Notes under the pieces: model-generated
What the model was told of the DNA's origin: nothing
Databases searched by the model: none
Seen by the model: the letters and a program-made list of their open reading frames with translations, nothing else
Program-made: the position numbers and the translations under genes
Source of the DNA: Kitasatospora albolonga
Lineage (GTDB): Bacteria; Actinomycetota; Actinomycetes; Streptomycetales; Streptomycetaceae
Direction of reading: 5' to 3'
NCBI GenBank assembly: GCA_002082585.1
Contig: CP020563.1
Span: forward strand, 7,558,001-7,622,000
DNA: 64,000 nucleotides
Part shown: positions 38,301 to 49,000 of the stretch, in pieces
How positions within the stretch are numbered: the first letter of the stretch is position 1
Layout: each line of letters opens with the position of its first letter

Positions 38301-41300
38301 GAGCCGGAGACGGCGCCCGGCACCGGACCGGCCGCCGCCGACCCGCACGACACGGCCTTCTGGCACATGGTCGACCACGACGACCCGGCCGAGATCGCCG
38401 CCCGCCTCGCCGTCGACGAGGACGCCCTCACCCCCGTACTGCCAGCCCTGCGCGGCTGGCGCGAACAGCGGCGCGACGAGAGCGTCATCGACTCCTGGCG
38501 CTACCGCATCGGCTGGCAGCCCCTGCCCGACCCACAGGCCGCCACCCCGGCTGCCGGGACCTGGCTCGTCGTGCTGCCCGCCGGAGACGACGACACACGG
38601 GTACGCGGCCCGCTGCTCGCCCTCGCCGAAGCGGGCGCCACCGTCGTCACCGCGGAACTCACGGCCGACGCCGTCCGCCGTACGGACCTCGCGGACACGC
38701 TCGCCACCGCCCTCGGCGGCCTCGTCCCGACGGGCGTGCTGTCGCTGCTGGCCACCGCCGACCGGCCCCACCCCGACCACCCGGCCCTGCCCACCGGGAC
38801 GGCCCTCACCGTCGCCCTGGTGCAGGCCCTGGGCGACCTCGGCCTCACGGCCCCCCTCTGGTGCGCCACCACCGGGGCCGTGTCGACGGGCCCGGACGAC
38901 CCGGTCACCCACCCCCGCCAGGCGCTGGTCTGGGGCACCGGACTGGTGGCCGCGCTCGAACTGTCCGCCCGCTGGGGCGGCCTCATCGACCTGCCCCCGG
39001 AGCTCGACGCCCGCGCCAGGACCCGGCTCGCCGCCGTACTGACGGCCTCCGTCCCCGGCCCGGACGGCGTCGGCCGCGAGGACCAGCTCGCCCTGCGCCC
39101 CACCGGCATCCTGGCCCGCCGCCTCCGGCGCGCCCCCCGGAGCGACAGCCGTACGAACCGTACGAACCGTACGAACCGCTGGAAGCCGCGTGGCACCGTC
39201 CTGCTGACCGGCGGCACCGGAGCCGTCGGCCCGCACCTCGCCCGCTGGCTGGCCCGCAGCGGCGCCACCCACCTCGTCCTGCCCGGCCGCCGCGGCCCCC
39301 AGGCACCCGGCGCGGCCGAACTCGCCGCCGAACTGGCCGCCCTCGGCGTACGACTGACCCTGCCCGTCTGCGATCTGTCGGACCGCCAGGCGGTGGCGGA
39401 GCTGCTCACCGGCCTGGAGACGGCGGGCGACCCGGTCACCGCGGTCGTCCACGCGGCCGCCTTCGTCGCGCTCGCCCCGCTGGACGGCACACCGATGTCC
39501 GCGTTCGAACAGATCGTCGCCGCCAAGGCCGCAGGCGCCGAACACCTCGACGCCCTGCTCGACCGCGAACTCGACGCCTTCGTCCTGTTCTCCTCGATCG
39601 CCGGAGTCTGGGGCAGCGGTGACCACGGCGCCTACGCCGCCGCCAACGCCTACCTCGGCGCCCTGGCCCAGCACCGCCGGGCCCGCGGCCTCACCGCCAC
39701 CACCCTCGACTGGGGCATCTGGCAGGCCGAGAACCCCTGGCAGGACCGCGTCGCCGGAGAGGACGCCGACCTGTTCAACCTGGAACAGCACGGCCTGCCC
39801 CGGATCGCCCCCGACCTCGCCGTCCAAGCCCTGTGCCAAGCGCTAGACGACGACGAGACCGTCCTCACCGTCGCCGACGTCGACTGGGAGCGGTTCGCCG
39901 CCGTCTTCACCTCCACCCGCCCCAGTCCGCTGCTCACCGGCATCCCCGAGGCCCGCCGCGCCCTGGAGGCCGCGACCGGCGACACGGAGGCACCCGCCGC
40001 CGCCCTGCTGCGCCAACGGCTCGCCGCCCTCGCCGAATCCGAGCAGCACCGCCTGCTGCTCGACCTGGTCCGCACCCATGCCGCAGCCGTCCTCGGCCAT
40101 GCCACGGCGGACGCGATCCGGCCCGGCAAAGCCTTCCAGGACATGGGCTTCGCCTCCCTCACCGCAGTCGAACTCCGCAACCGGCTCAACGCCGCCACCG
40201 GACTGCGACTGCCGTCCACCCTGATCTTCGACCACCCCTCGTCGACCGCGCTCGCCCAGGAGATCCGCGCCGAACTGCTCGGCCGACAGACCACCGACCC
40301 GCACCTCCCCGAGCCGGACTCCTCCGTCCCGGACCGCTCCGTCCCGGACTCCTCCGTCCCGGACCGCTCCGTCCCGGACTCCTCCGTCCCGGACCGCTCC
40401 GTCCCGGGCGCTGCCGCGCACCTGTCCGCACCTGCCGACGAACCGATCGCGATCGTCTCCATGGCCTGCCGCTTCCCCGGCGGCATCGGCACCCCCGAAG
40501 AGCTGTGGCGCCTGCTCGCCGACGGCGGCGACGCCGTCTCCGACCTCCCCACCGACCGGGGCTGGGACATCGAGGCCCTCTACGACCCCGACCCCGACCA
40601 CCCCGGCACCTCGACGACCCGGCGGGGCGGCTTCCTCCACGACGCGGCCGATTTCGACGCGGAGTTCTTCGGCATCTCGCCGCGCGAGGCCCTGGCCATG
40701 GACCCGCAGCAGCGGCTGCTCCTGGAAACCACCTGGGAGGCGATCGAGCGCGCGGCCATCGACCCGGACGCCCTGCGCGGCAGCCGCACCGGAGTGTTCA
40801 CCGGCGTCAACTACGCCGATTACGCGGCCGTCGTCGCCCAGTCGGAGGAAGGAGACGGCCACCTGCTCACCGGCAGCGCACCCAGCGTCGTATCCGGCCG
40901 GGTCGCCTACACCCTGGGCCTCGAAGGCCCCGCAGTGACCATCGACACGGCTTGCTCCTCCTCCCTCGTCGCCCTGCACCTCGCAGGCCGGGCGTTGCGC
41001 GGGGGAGACTGCTCGCTCGCCCTGGTCGGCGGCGTCGCCGTGATGGCGACCCCCGGCGCCCTCATCAGCTTCTCCCGTCAGCGGGGGCTCGCCGAGGACG
41101 GCCGCTGCAAGGCGTTCTCGGACGACGCGGACGGCATGGGCATGGGCGAGGGCGTCGGCGTGCTGTTGCTGGAGCGGCTGTCGGACGCCCGCCGCAACGG
41201 ACACCCGGTCCTGGCGGTGGTACGCGGCTCCGCCGTCAACCAGGACGGCGCCAGCAACGGCCTCTCCGCCCCCAACGGCCCCTCCCAACAGCGGGTGATC

Positions 41301-44300
41301 CGGGCGGCGTTGGCGGACGCGGGGCTGACGGCGTCCGAGGTGGACGTGGTGGAGGCGCACGGCACCGGCACCACTCTCGGCGATCCCATCGAGGCCCAGG
41401 CGCTGCTGGCCACGTACGGCCAGGACCGGCCCGCCGACCGGCCCCTGCTGCTCGGCTCCCTCAAGTCCAACCTCGGCCATGCCCAGGCGGCATCGGGGGT
41501 GGCAGGGGTCATCAAGACGGTGCTCTCCATGCGGCACGGGCAGGTGCCCCGCACCCTGCACGTCGGCAGGCCCTCCGGCCATGTCGACTGGACCCGCGGA
41601 GCGCTGGCCCTCGCGACCGAGCAGCAGCCCTGGCCGCTCCACGGCCGCCCCCTGCGGGCCGGGGTGTCCTCCTTCGGCCTGAGCGGCACCAACGTCCACA
41701 CCATCCTCGAACACGCCCCCCTGGAGAACGACGCCCCGACGGCCGAGCGCGTCCCCCTGTCGGCGGTTCCCTGGCTGCTGTCGGCGAAGAGCCCGCAGGC
41801 CCTGCGCTCCCAGGCTGACCGTTTACGCCGTCACCTGGACGGCAGCCCCGTACCCGACCCGCGCGACATCGGGTCCGCCCTGCACGCCCGCACCGCCTTC
41901 GAGTACCGGAGGGCGCTGATCGGAGAACGGGACCAACTCCCCGCCCTGCTCGGCCAGATGGCCGACGACGACTCGGGAGCGTGGGACGGCGGACGTACGG
42001 TCGACGGTCGTTCGGTGCTCGTCTTCCCGGGTCAGGGTTCGCAGTGGGTGGGGATGGCTGCGGAGTTGTTGGGGGAGTCGGAGGTCTTCGCGGCGCGGAT
42101 GGGTGAGTGCGAGCGGGCCTTGGAGCCGTACGTGGATTGGTCGTTGACGGAGGCGCTGGGGTCGGAGCGGTTGTTGGGGCGGGTCGATGTGGTGCAGCCG
42201 GTGCTGTGGGCGGTGATGGTGTCGTTGGCCGAGGTGTGGCGTTCGTTCGGTGTGGCGGTGGACGGGGTGGTGGGTCATTCGCAGGGGGAGGTTGCGGCTG
42301 CGTGTGTGGCGGGTGGGTTGAGTTTGGATGACGGGGCGCGGGTGGTGGCGTTGCGTTCTCGTGCGGTGGGGGTGTTGGCGGGGCGGGGTGGTATGGCGTC
42401 GGTGCCGTTGTCGGTGGACGTGGTGCGGGAGCGTATCGCCCCGTGGGCGGGCCGGTTGTCGGTCGCCGCGGTCAACGGGCCTTCTTCGACGGTGATTTCG
42501 GGTGACGCCGACGCGGTCTCCGGGCTTGTGGAGGAGTTCACCGGTGAGGGTGTGCGGGCGCGGCTGATCGAGGTGGACTACGCGTCGCATTCCTCCCATG
42601 TGGAGGAGATCCGTGAGCAGTTGCTCTCCGACCTGGAAGGCATTACGCCTCTTTCCGGTGCGGTGCCGTTCTTCTCGACGGTGACGGGGGGCTGGCTGGA
42701 TACGAAGGGTCTGGACGCGGAGTACTGGTACCGGAATCTGCGCGAGACCGTTCAGTTCGGGAGCGCGACGGAGACGCTGCTGGCTGATGGTTTCCGGTTC
42801 TTCATCGAGGCAAGTCCGCATCCGGTGCTGGGTGTGGCGGTGGGGGAGTCGGCGGAGGTGGCCGGTGTGGAGGCCGCTGTGCTGGGGACCTTGCGGCGTC
42901 AAGAAGGCTGCCTGGAGCAGGTGTTGCGTGCGGTGGGCCGTGCGTGGGAGCGGGGGTTGGGGGTCGATTGGGCGGGGGCGTTCCCGGGGGCTCGGCGGGT
43001 CGAGTTGCCCACGTACGCCTTCCAGCGCAGCCGCTACTGGCCCGAGCCGGCGCCCACCACGGCGGCCGACGTGGGCTCGGCCGGGCTCGACTCCGCCGAC
43101 CATCCCGTCCTCGGAGCCGCCACCGAGCTGGCCGACACGGGTGAACTGCTGCTCAGCGGCCGGTTGTCGCTGCGCACCCACCCCTGGCTCGCCGACCACG
43201 CCGTGGCCGGTACGGTCCTGCTGCCCGGCGCGGCCTTCGCGGAACTCGCCGTACGCGCCGCGGACGAGGCCGGATGCCACACGGTGGAGGAACTGACGCT
43301 CCAGACACCGCTGTTGATCCCCGCCGACACCGCCGTACGCCTGCAAGTACGGGTCGGCGCGGCGGACACGCACGGCAGCCGCTCCCTGGACCTGTTCTCC
43401 TGCCGTGAGGACGCGACGACCCCGCAGTGGACCGCGCACGCCACCGGCGTACTCACCGCCGACGCCGCGAACCGCAAGCCGCCGCCCGCACCGGACGACC
43501 CCGGCTCCTGGCCCCCGCCCGGCGCCGTCCCGGTCTCCGTCGATGACCTGTACGAGCGGTTCCACGGCTCCGGCTACGGCTACGGACCCGCCTTCCGCGG
43601 GCTCACCAGCGCCTGGCGCCGGGGCGACGAGATCTTCACCGAGGTACGCCTGCCCGAGGACCAGCACCGGTCCGCCGCCGCCTTCGGTGTGCACCCCGCC
43701 CTCCTGGACGCCGCCCTCCAGGGGCTGTTCCTGCGTGCCCGGCCGGAGAGCGGACCGGACCCGGACCGGCCGTCCGCCGGACTGCCGTTCTCCTGGAGCG
43801 GAGTCAGGCTGTACGCCTCCGCGGCCACCGCGCTCAGGGTACGGCTCGGCTTCCGGCCGGACGGTTCGGTGGCGATCGACGCGACCGACCCGAACGGCCT
43901 CCCGGTCGCGTCGGTCGAGGCGCTCGCCGTCCGCCCGATCGATCTCGACGCCCTCCGCCCGGGCGGAGGTCCGGAATCCCTCTACCGGGTGCAGTGGTCG
44001 GCGGTGCCCGACACCGCACCCGTCGGCCCCCTCGGACCCTGGGCCGTCCTCGGCGGCCGGTCACTCTCCCCGGACACGGACAGCCATCCGGACCTGGCCG
44101 CGCTCGGTGCCGTGCTGGACGGGGGAGCGCCGTCGCCCGCCGCCGTGCTGGCCTGGTGCGACCACACCCCGCGCCTCTCGTCCCCGCCCGACGCCGCATC
44201 CGTACACACCGCACTGGACGACGCCCTGCGGCTCGTCCAGGAGTGGCTGGCCGACCCGCGTTGGGACGACGGCACCCGCCTCGTACTCGTCACCCGGGGC

Positions 44301-46007
44301 GCGGTCTCCACGGCGGCCGGTGAGGAGGTTACCGATCTGACCGGCGCCGCTGTCCGTGGTCTCGTCCGCTCCGCCCAGTCCGAGCACCCGGACCGCTTCC
44401 TGCTGATCGACACCGACGACCCGGCCGCCGTGACCGGCCTGCTGCCCCGGGCCCTGGCCGCAACGGAACCCCAACTGGCGATCCGCACCGGACAACTCCT
44501 CGCCGCCCGCCTCACCCGGGCCACCGTCACCACGAACCCGAACCCTGGCACGCACGCGCTCGCGGACCCGAACCCGGGCACGGACGCGCACCTCCGTACG
44601 GGCGTGCTCACAGACCCGGACTCGGCCTCGGCCCCCGGCACCCCGTCCCGTATCGCCGTGCCCGGCGGAACCGTCCTCGTCACCGGAGCGGGCGGCGCGC
44701 TCGGCGGTCTGGTGGCCCGGCACCTCGTGACCGCGCACGGCGTACGGAACCTGCTGCTCGTCGGCAGGCGCGGTGCGGGCGCCCCGGGCCTGGCCGACCT
44801 CGCCGCCGACCTGCGCGGTCTCGGTGCCCGGGTGGACGTGGCGGCGTGCGACGTCGCCGACCGGGACGCGCTCGCCGCCCTGCTCGACGGCATCCCCGCC
44901 GACCGTCCGCTGAGCGCGGTCGTCCACGCGGCCGGAGTCCTGGACGACGGGACCGTCGAGTCGCTGACCCCCGCGCGGATGCGCCACGTCCTGCGGCCCA
45001 AGGTCGACGCGGCTCTCCACCTGCACGCCCTCACCCGTGATCTGCCCTTGTCGGCCTTCGTCCTGTTCTCCTCCGCGTCCGCCACCGTCGGCAACGCCGG
45101 TCAGGGCAACTACGCGGCCGCCAACGCCTTCCTCGACGCGCTCGCCCAGCACCGCCGCGCTCTGAAACTGCCCGCCCAGTCGCTCGCCTGGGGCCTGTGG
45201 GAACGCCGTAGCACCATGACCGGGACGCTGACCGCCGCCGACCTGCGGCGCATGTCCCGGGGCGGCACCGCGGCCATCGGCAGCGAAGAAGGTCTGGCGC
45301 TGTTCGACGCGGCCCTCACCCTGGACGAACCACTGCTCGTACCGGTCCGGATCGACCTCGGCCGGCTCCGGGCGGCCGCTCGGACCGCACCCGTCCCGGC
45401 CCTGCTCTCCGCCCTGGTCCCCGGCGCCGTACGCCGCCCGGCCTCCGGGGCGGACGCCGCCGAAGCCGACTCGCTGCGCCGCCGCCTGACCGGCCTCCCG
45501 CCGGAGGAACGCCTCGCCACCCTGCTCGACCTGGTACGGAGCCGGGGCGCCGACATCCTCGGCCACGGCGGAGCCGGGGCCATCGACCCGGACCAGCCGT
45601 TCAAGGACCTCGGCTTCGACTCGCTCACCTCCGTCGAACTCCGCAACCGGCTCGGCGCCGCCACCGGCCACCGGCTGCCCGCGACCTTGGTCTTCGACCA
45701 TCCCACCCCGGCCGCCGTCGCCGCCTACCTCAGCAGGCGCCTGGTGCCCGACGGGCCGGGCGGCACCGACGTCAACGCCAGGGCCGCCCGGACGCCGGAC
45801 CGCGAGGACCACGAGATCAGCTCCCTGCTCGCCACGATCCCGCCCGCCGCTCTGCGCCGGGCCGGTCTCCTCGACGCGCTCCTGGACCTCGCCGACCGGC
45901 CGGAGACACCGGCTTCCGCCGCCGACGGCGCCGAAGGCATCGACGGCATCAAGGACATGGCCGTCGACGAACTCGTCCGGATGGCCCTGGGCGGCGAACG
46001 TGACTGA
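35397..46007 (+). CDS. bafA4: Type I modular PKS, modules 9-10
   Basis: GTG 35397 is chosen because it restores the docking N-terminus [20 protein letters not shown] 35412 would cut into it. 3536 aa. It follows a 115-bp gap with no obvious signal. M9: KS about 33-451 with DTACSAS (Cys 198; Ser to Ala after the usual CS); AT about 618-915 (Ser 710, YASHS); A-type KR (no LDD, Trp present); ACP Ser 1587 in GFASL, with Ala in place of the near-universal Asp before the phosphopantetheine Ser. M10: KS about 1681-2108 (IDTACSSS, Cys 1853); AT about 2202-2505 (Ser 2295, YASHS); DH about 2567-2855 (His 2601 in [10 protein letters not shown]); B-type KR (LDD); ACP Ser 3409. The C-terminal tail (...[12 protein letters not shown]) differs from those of genes 1-3 and probably pairs with the distinct N-terminus of gene 5. 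Expected outcome: C7-OH and C4=C5. Codon 2143 is TTA (41823-41825). Repeats lie at 39150 and 40314. Confidence 0.95.
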   Translation: MSDQRMREYLNRVTIDLRNTRQRLREAEARTSEPIAIVSMACRFPGGVRTPEDLWDLLAEGRDTVAAVPGDRGWETVWPSGGTVPGQGAFLDGAADFDPEFFGISPREAVAMDPQQRLLLMASWEAVEQAGIDPITLRGSRTGVYAAAIDQGYATLGPGAAEAVQGFLMTGNSMSVMSGRVSYALGLEGPAVTVDTACSASLVALHLAARALRAGECSLALAGGVSVMALPAVFVEFSRQGAMSPDGRCKPFAAAADGTGWGEGVGMLLLERLSDARRNGRTVLAVLRGSAINQDGASNGLTAPNGPSQQRVIRAALADAGLTASEVDAVEAHGTGTTLGDPIEADALLATYGQDRSAEQPLWLGSLKSNIGHTQAAAGVAGVIKTVLALRHGVLPRTLHVDAPTPHADWSSGAVELLTEARDWPAVDRPRRAGVSSFGMSGTNAHVVLEQAPEPEPAEQAPGPAEQAPESEPADGSGAVTDAPEARTDGPSVEPDPAGPPGAALPWVLSGRTASALGDQAARLRARFATDASVRSADIGFSLATTRSAFEHRAVVIGDGHHALLNGLATLSGPGGDLHLPVGLAADSAAPAPAVGRASDAASADIVTGTGRVVEGRTALVFPGQGSQWDGMARDLLATSPAFRDRLAACDAALSAHVDWRLPAVLEGAPGAPSLERVDVVQPVLWAVMVSLAAHWESWGVRPDAVVGHSQGEIAAAVVAGALSLEDGAKVVALRSRAIRALAGLGGMVAVPLPEDEVRAAIAPWAEKLSVAAVNGPAAVVVSGEPGALAELLAHCAARGVRARSVPVDYASHSAQVERIRSEVLVALDGVRPLPARTPLFSTVTGDRLDTTAMDADYWYRNLRGTVRFDAAVRSLVEQGHEVFVEVSPHPVLTMALQDTAEATGGAEPPVVVGTLRRDDGGPRRALRAAAELWVAGVAVDWSAVYAGSGARPTALPGYPFQLRRYWLEPETAPGTGPAAADPHDTAFWHMVDHDDPAEIAARLAVDEDALTPVLPALRGWREQRRDESVIDSWRYRIGWQPLPDPQAATPAAGTWLVVLPAGDDDTRVRGPLLALAEAGATVVTAELTADAVRRTDLADTLATALGGLVPTGVLSLLATADRPHPDHPALPTGTALTVALVQALGDLGLTAPLWCATTGAVSTGPDDPVTHPRQALVWGTGLVAALELSARWGGLIDLPPELDARARTRLAAVLTASVPGPDGVGREDQLALRPTGILARRLRRAPRSDSRTNRTNRTNRWKPRGTVLLTGGTGAVGPHLARWLARSGATHLVLPGRRGPQAPGAAELAAELAALGVRLTLPVCDLSDRQAVAELLTGLETAGDPVTAVVHAAAFVALAPLDGTPMSAFEQIVAAKAAGAEHLDALLDRELDAFVLFSSIAGVWGSGDHGAYAAANAYLGALAQHRRARGLTATTLDWGIWQAENPWQDRVAGEDADLFNLEQHGLPRIAPDLAVQALCQALDDDETVLTVADVDWERFAAVFTSTRPSPLLTGIPEARRALEAATGDTEAPAAALLRQRLAALAESEQHRLLLDLVRTHAAAVLGHATADAIRPGKAFQDMGFASLTAVELRNRLNAATGLRLPSTLIFDHPSSTALAQEIRAELLGRQTTDPHLPEPDSSVPDRSVPDSSVPDRSVPDSSVPDRSVPGAAAHLSAPADEPIAIVSMACRFPGGIGTPEELWRLLADGGDAVSDLPTDRGWDIEALYDPDPDHPGTSTTRRGGFLHDAADFDAEFFGISPREALAMDPQQRLLLETTWEAIERAAIDPDALRGSRTGVFTGVNYADYAAVVAQSEEGDGHLLTGSAPSVVSGRVAYTLGLEGPAVTIDTACSSSLVALHLAGRALRGGDCSLALVGGVAVMATPGALISFSRQRGLAEDGRCKAFSDDADGMGMGEGVGVLLLERLSDARRNGHPVLAVVRGSAVNQDGASNGLSAPNGPSQQRVIRAALADAGLTASEVDVVEAHGTGTTLGDPIEAQALLATYGQDRPADRPLLLGSLKSNLGHAQAASGVAGVIKTVLSMRHGQVPRTLHVGRPSGHVDWTRGALALATEQQPWPLHGRPLRAGVSSFGLSGTNVHTILEHAPLENDAPTAERVPLSAVPWLLSAKSPQALRSQADRLRRHLDGSPVPDPRDIGSALHARTAFEYRRALIGERDQLPALLGQMADDDSGAWDGGRTVDGRSVLVFPGQGSQWVGMAAELLGESEVFAARMGECERALEPYVDWSLTEALGSERLLGRVDVVQPVLWAVMVSLAEVWRSFGVAVDGVVGHSQGEVAAACVAGGLSLDDGARVVALRSRAVGVLAGRGGMASVPLSVDVVRERIAPWAGRLSVAAVNGPSSTVISGDADAVSGLVEEFTGEGVRARLIEVDYASHSSHVEEIREQLLSDLEGITPLSGAVPFFSTVTGGWLDTKGLDAEYWYRNLRETVQFGSATETLLADGFRFFIEASPHPVLGVAVGESAEVAGVEAAVLGTLRRQEGCLEQVLRAVGRAWERGLGVDWAGAFPGARRVELPTYAFQRSRYWPEPAPTTAADVGSAGLDSADHPVLGAATELADTGELLLSGRLSLRTHPWLADHAVAGTVLLPGAAFAELAVRAADEAGCHTVEELTLQTPLLIPADTAVRLQVRVGAADTHGSRSLDLFSCREDATTPQWTAHATGVLTADAANRKPPPAPDDPGSWPPPGAVPVSVDDLYERFHGSGYGYGPAFRGLTSAWRRGDEIFTEVRLPEDQHRSAAAFGVHPALLDAALQGLFLRARPESGPDPDRPSAGLPFSWSGVRLYASAATALRVRLGFRPDGSVAIDATDPNGLPVASVEALAVRPIDLDALRPGGGPESLYRVQWSAVPDTAPVGPLGPWAVLGGRSLSPDTDSHPDLAALGAVLDGGAPSPAAVLAWCDHTPRLSSPPDAASVHTALDDALRLVQEWLADPRWDDGTRLVLVTRGAVSTAAGEEVTDLTGAAVRGLVRSAQSEHPDRFLLIDTDDPAAVTGLLPRALAATEPQLAIRTGQLLAARLTRATVTTNPNPGTHALADPNPGTDAHLRTGVLTDPDSASAPGTPSRIAVPGGTVLVTGAGGALGGLVARHLVTAHGVRNLLLVGRRGAGAPGLADLAADLRGLGARVDVAACDVADRDALAALLDGIPADRPLSAVVHAAGVLDDGTVESLTPARMRHVLRPKVDAALHLHALTRDLPLSAFVLFSSASATVGNAGQGNYAAANAFLDALAQHRRALKLPAQSLAWGLWERRSTMTGTLTAADLRRMSRGGTAAIGSEEGLALFDAALTLDEPLLVPVRIDLGRLRAAARTAPVPALLSALVPGAVRRPASGADAAEADSLRRRLTGLPPEERLATLLDLVRSRGADILGHGGAGAIDPDQPFKDLGFDSLTSVELRNRLGAATGHRLPATLVFDHPTPAAVAAYLSRRLVPDGPGGTDVNARAARTPDREDHEISSLLATIPPAALRRAGLLDALLDLADRPETPASAADGAEGIDGIKDMAVDELVRMALGGERD
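39150..39176 (+). repeat. Three tandem 9-bp repeats (RTN)3 in the M9 KR
   Basis: CGTACGAAC three times in a row, between the structural and catalytic halves of the M9 ketoreductase, just before the nucleotide-binding strand. Confidence 0.85.
40314..40403 (+). repeat. Three perfect 30-bp repeats ([10 protein letters not shown])3 between M9 ACP and M10 KS
   Basis: Three exact 30-bp units, each itself two related 15-bp halves, extend the ACP-KS linker inside gene 4 by 30 residues. Their exactness suggests a recent expansion. Confidence 0.92.
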
Positions 46008-46038
46008 CCGACAGCCGCAGAAGGAGAAGCCGAACCCC

Positions 46039-49000
46039 ATGCCCACCGACACGGACCAGGTGGTCGCCGCCCTGCGCGCCTCGCTGCTGGACAACCAGCG
46101 TCTGCGGCAGGAGAACCGACGGCTCCGCGACGACTGTGCCGAGCCCGTCGCCGTCGTGGCGATGAGCTGCCGCTACCCCGGCGGCGTACGCACCCCGGAA
46201 GACCTGTGGGAGCTGCTGCTCAAGGAACGCGACGCGGTCTCGCCGTTCCCCACCGACCGGGGCTGGGACGTTGAGGGCGGCTTCGACGCGGACCCCGACG
46301 CCCCCGGCACGTTCTACGTCCGGGAAGGGGGCTTCCTCCACGACGCGACCGGCTTCGACCCCGGTTTCTTCGGCATCTCCCCGCGCGAGGCCCTGGCCAT
46401 GGACCCGCAGCAGCGGCTGCTGCTGGAAGCGTCCTGGGAAGCGGTGGAACGCGCGGGCATCGACCCGACGACCCTGCGCGGCAGCCGTACCGGCGTCTAC
46501 ACCGGGGTGATCTACGGCGAGTACGCGTCCCGGCTCGACCGGGTGCCCGACGAGGTGGAGGGCTTCCTCGGCACCGGCAGCATCCCGAGCGTCGCCTCGG
46601 GCCGGATCGCCTACACCCTGGGCCTGGAAGGCCCGGCGGTCACCCTGGACACCGCCTGCTCCTCCTCCCTGGTCGCCGTCCACCTCGCCTGCCAGGGGCT
46701 GCGCTCCGGCGACACCACGCTCGCCCTGGCCGGCGGGGTGACCGTGATGGCCACCCCCGGGCTGTACGCCGGATTCAGCCGCCAGCGCGGTCTGGCACCC
46801 GACGGACGCAGCAAGTCCTTCTCCTCCGCGGCGGACGGAGCAGGGTTCGGGGAGGGGCTCGGCCTGCTCCTGCTGGAACGGCTCTCGGACGCCCAGCGTG
46901 CCGGTCATCCCGTCCTGGCCGTCATCCGGGGCTCGGCCGTCAACCAGGACGGCGCCAGCAACGGGCTGACCGCCCCGAACGGGCCCGCGCAGCAGCGCGT
47001 GATCGGCCAGGCGCTCGCCCGCGCCGGACTCGCCCCGTCGGAGGTCGACATGGTGGAGGCGCATGGCACCGGCACCGTGCTCGGCGACCCCATCGAGGCC
47101 CAGGCGCTGCTGGCCACGTACGGCCAGGACCGGCCCGCCGACCGCCCGCTGCGGCTGGGATCGCTGAAGTCCAACCTGTCCCACACCCAGGCCGCCGCGG
47201 GCGTCGGCGGGGTGATCAAGTCGGTGCTGGCGATACGGCACGGCGTGATGCCGCGCACCCTGCACGTCGACCGCCCCTCGCCCGGCGTCGACTGGACCGA
47301 GGGAGCCGTCTCCCTGCTCACCGAGGCCGCCCCCTGGCCGGAGACGGGACGGCCGCGCCGGGCCGGAGTGTCCTCCTTCGGCGCCAGCGGGACCAACGCC
47401 CACGTCATCCTCGAACAGGCCCCCGCGGCCCCGACGACCGCCCCCGCCCCGGCCGATGCAACGGCCGCCCCCGACAAGCCGGTTGACCAGTCCGCCGCGC
47501 CGGAGCCGGTGCCCGCCGCCGTCCCCTGGATACTGTCGGCGCGCACTCCGGACGCGCTGCGCGCCCAGGCGGCGGCGCTGCACGAGCGGGTGGTGGCGGA
47601 ACCGGGGCTGAGCGTCGTGGACGTGGGTCATTCGCTGGCGGTGGGGCGTTCGCGGTTCGCGGAGCGTGCCGTGGTGGTGGGGGCGGACCGGGATGAACTG
47701 CTGGCCGGTGTCGCCGCCCTGTCACGGGGTGACCGCTCGGCGGGCGTGGTGGTCGGCGGTGGGCAGCCCCCGGGCCGTTCGGTGCTCGTGTTCCCGGGCC
47801 ACGGCTCGCAGTGGGTGGGGATGGCTGCGGAGTTGCTGGGGGAGTCGGAGGTCTTCGCGGAACGGATGGCGGAGTGCGGGCGCGCCCTGGAGCCGTACGT
47901 CGACTGGTCGTTGGCCGAGGCGCTGGGTTCGGAGCGGTTGTTGGCGCGGGTCGATGTGGTGCAGCCGGTGCTGTGGGCGGTGATGGTGTCGCTGGCTGAG
48001 GTGTGGCGTGCGTTCGGCGTCGTACCGGACGCCGTGGTCGGCCACTCCCAGGGCGAGATCGCCGCCGCCTGCGTGGCGGGTGGGCTGAGCCTGGACGACG
48101 GGGCGCGCGTGGTCGCGCTGCGCTCCCGTGCGGTGGGAGAGCTGGCGGGCCGGGGTGGCATGGCGTCGGTGCCGTTGCCGGTGGACGTGGTGCGGGAGCG
48201 CATCGCCCCGTGGGCGGGCCGGTTGTCGGTGGCCGCCGTCAACGGCCCCTCTTCGACGGTGATTTCGGGCGACGCGGACCCGGTCGCGGCACTGGTGGAG
48301 GAACTTCTTGAGGAAGGGGTGTGGGCGAGCCGCATCGAGGTCGACTACGCGTCGCACTCCTCACACGTGGCGGAGATCCGCGAGCGCCTGCTGTCCGACC
48401 TGGACGGCATCACCCCCCTCCCGGGCGCGGTGCCGTACTACTCCAGCGTCACCGGCGGCCTGCTGGACACGAAGGCCCTGGACGCCGAGTACTGGTACCG
48501 CAACCTCCGGCAGACGGTCGAGTTCGAGCAGGCGACCCGCTCGCTCCTCGCGGCCGGACACCGCGTCTTCATCGAAGTCGGCCCCCAGCCCGCCCTGATG
48601 TACGGGATCGAGGACACGGCCACCGAAGCGGGCGCCCCGGAGACGCTGGTGCTCGACACCCTGCGGCGCGGGGCCGGAGGGCTCCGCCGGTTCCGGACCG
48701 CCCTCGCCGGGGCACACGTCCGGGGCCTGCGCGTCGACTGGGAGCGGCTGTTCGCGGGAACCGGCGCCCGGCGGGTGGACCTGCCCACCTACGCCTTCCA
48801 GCGCCGCCGCTACTGGCTCGACGCCCTCCCGGCCGACCGGGACCCGGTGGCCACCGGCCAGTCCGCCGTGGACCACCCGCTGCTCGGCGCCGAGGTCGAC
48901 CTGCCCGACGACGCGGGCACCCTCTTCACCGGCCGGATCTCCCCGGCCACCCACCCCTGGCTCGCCGACCACGCCGTGGCCGGAGCCGTGATCGTGCCCG

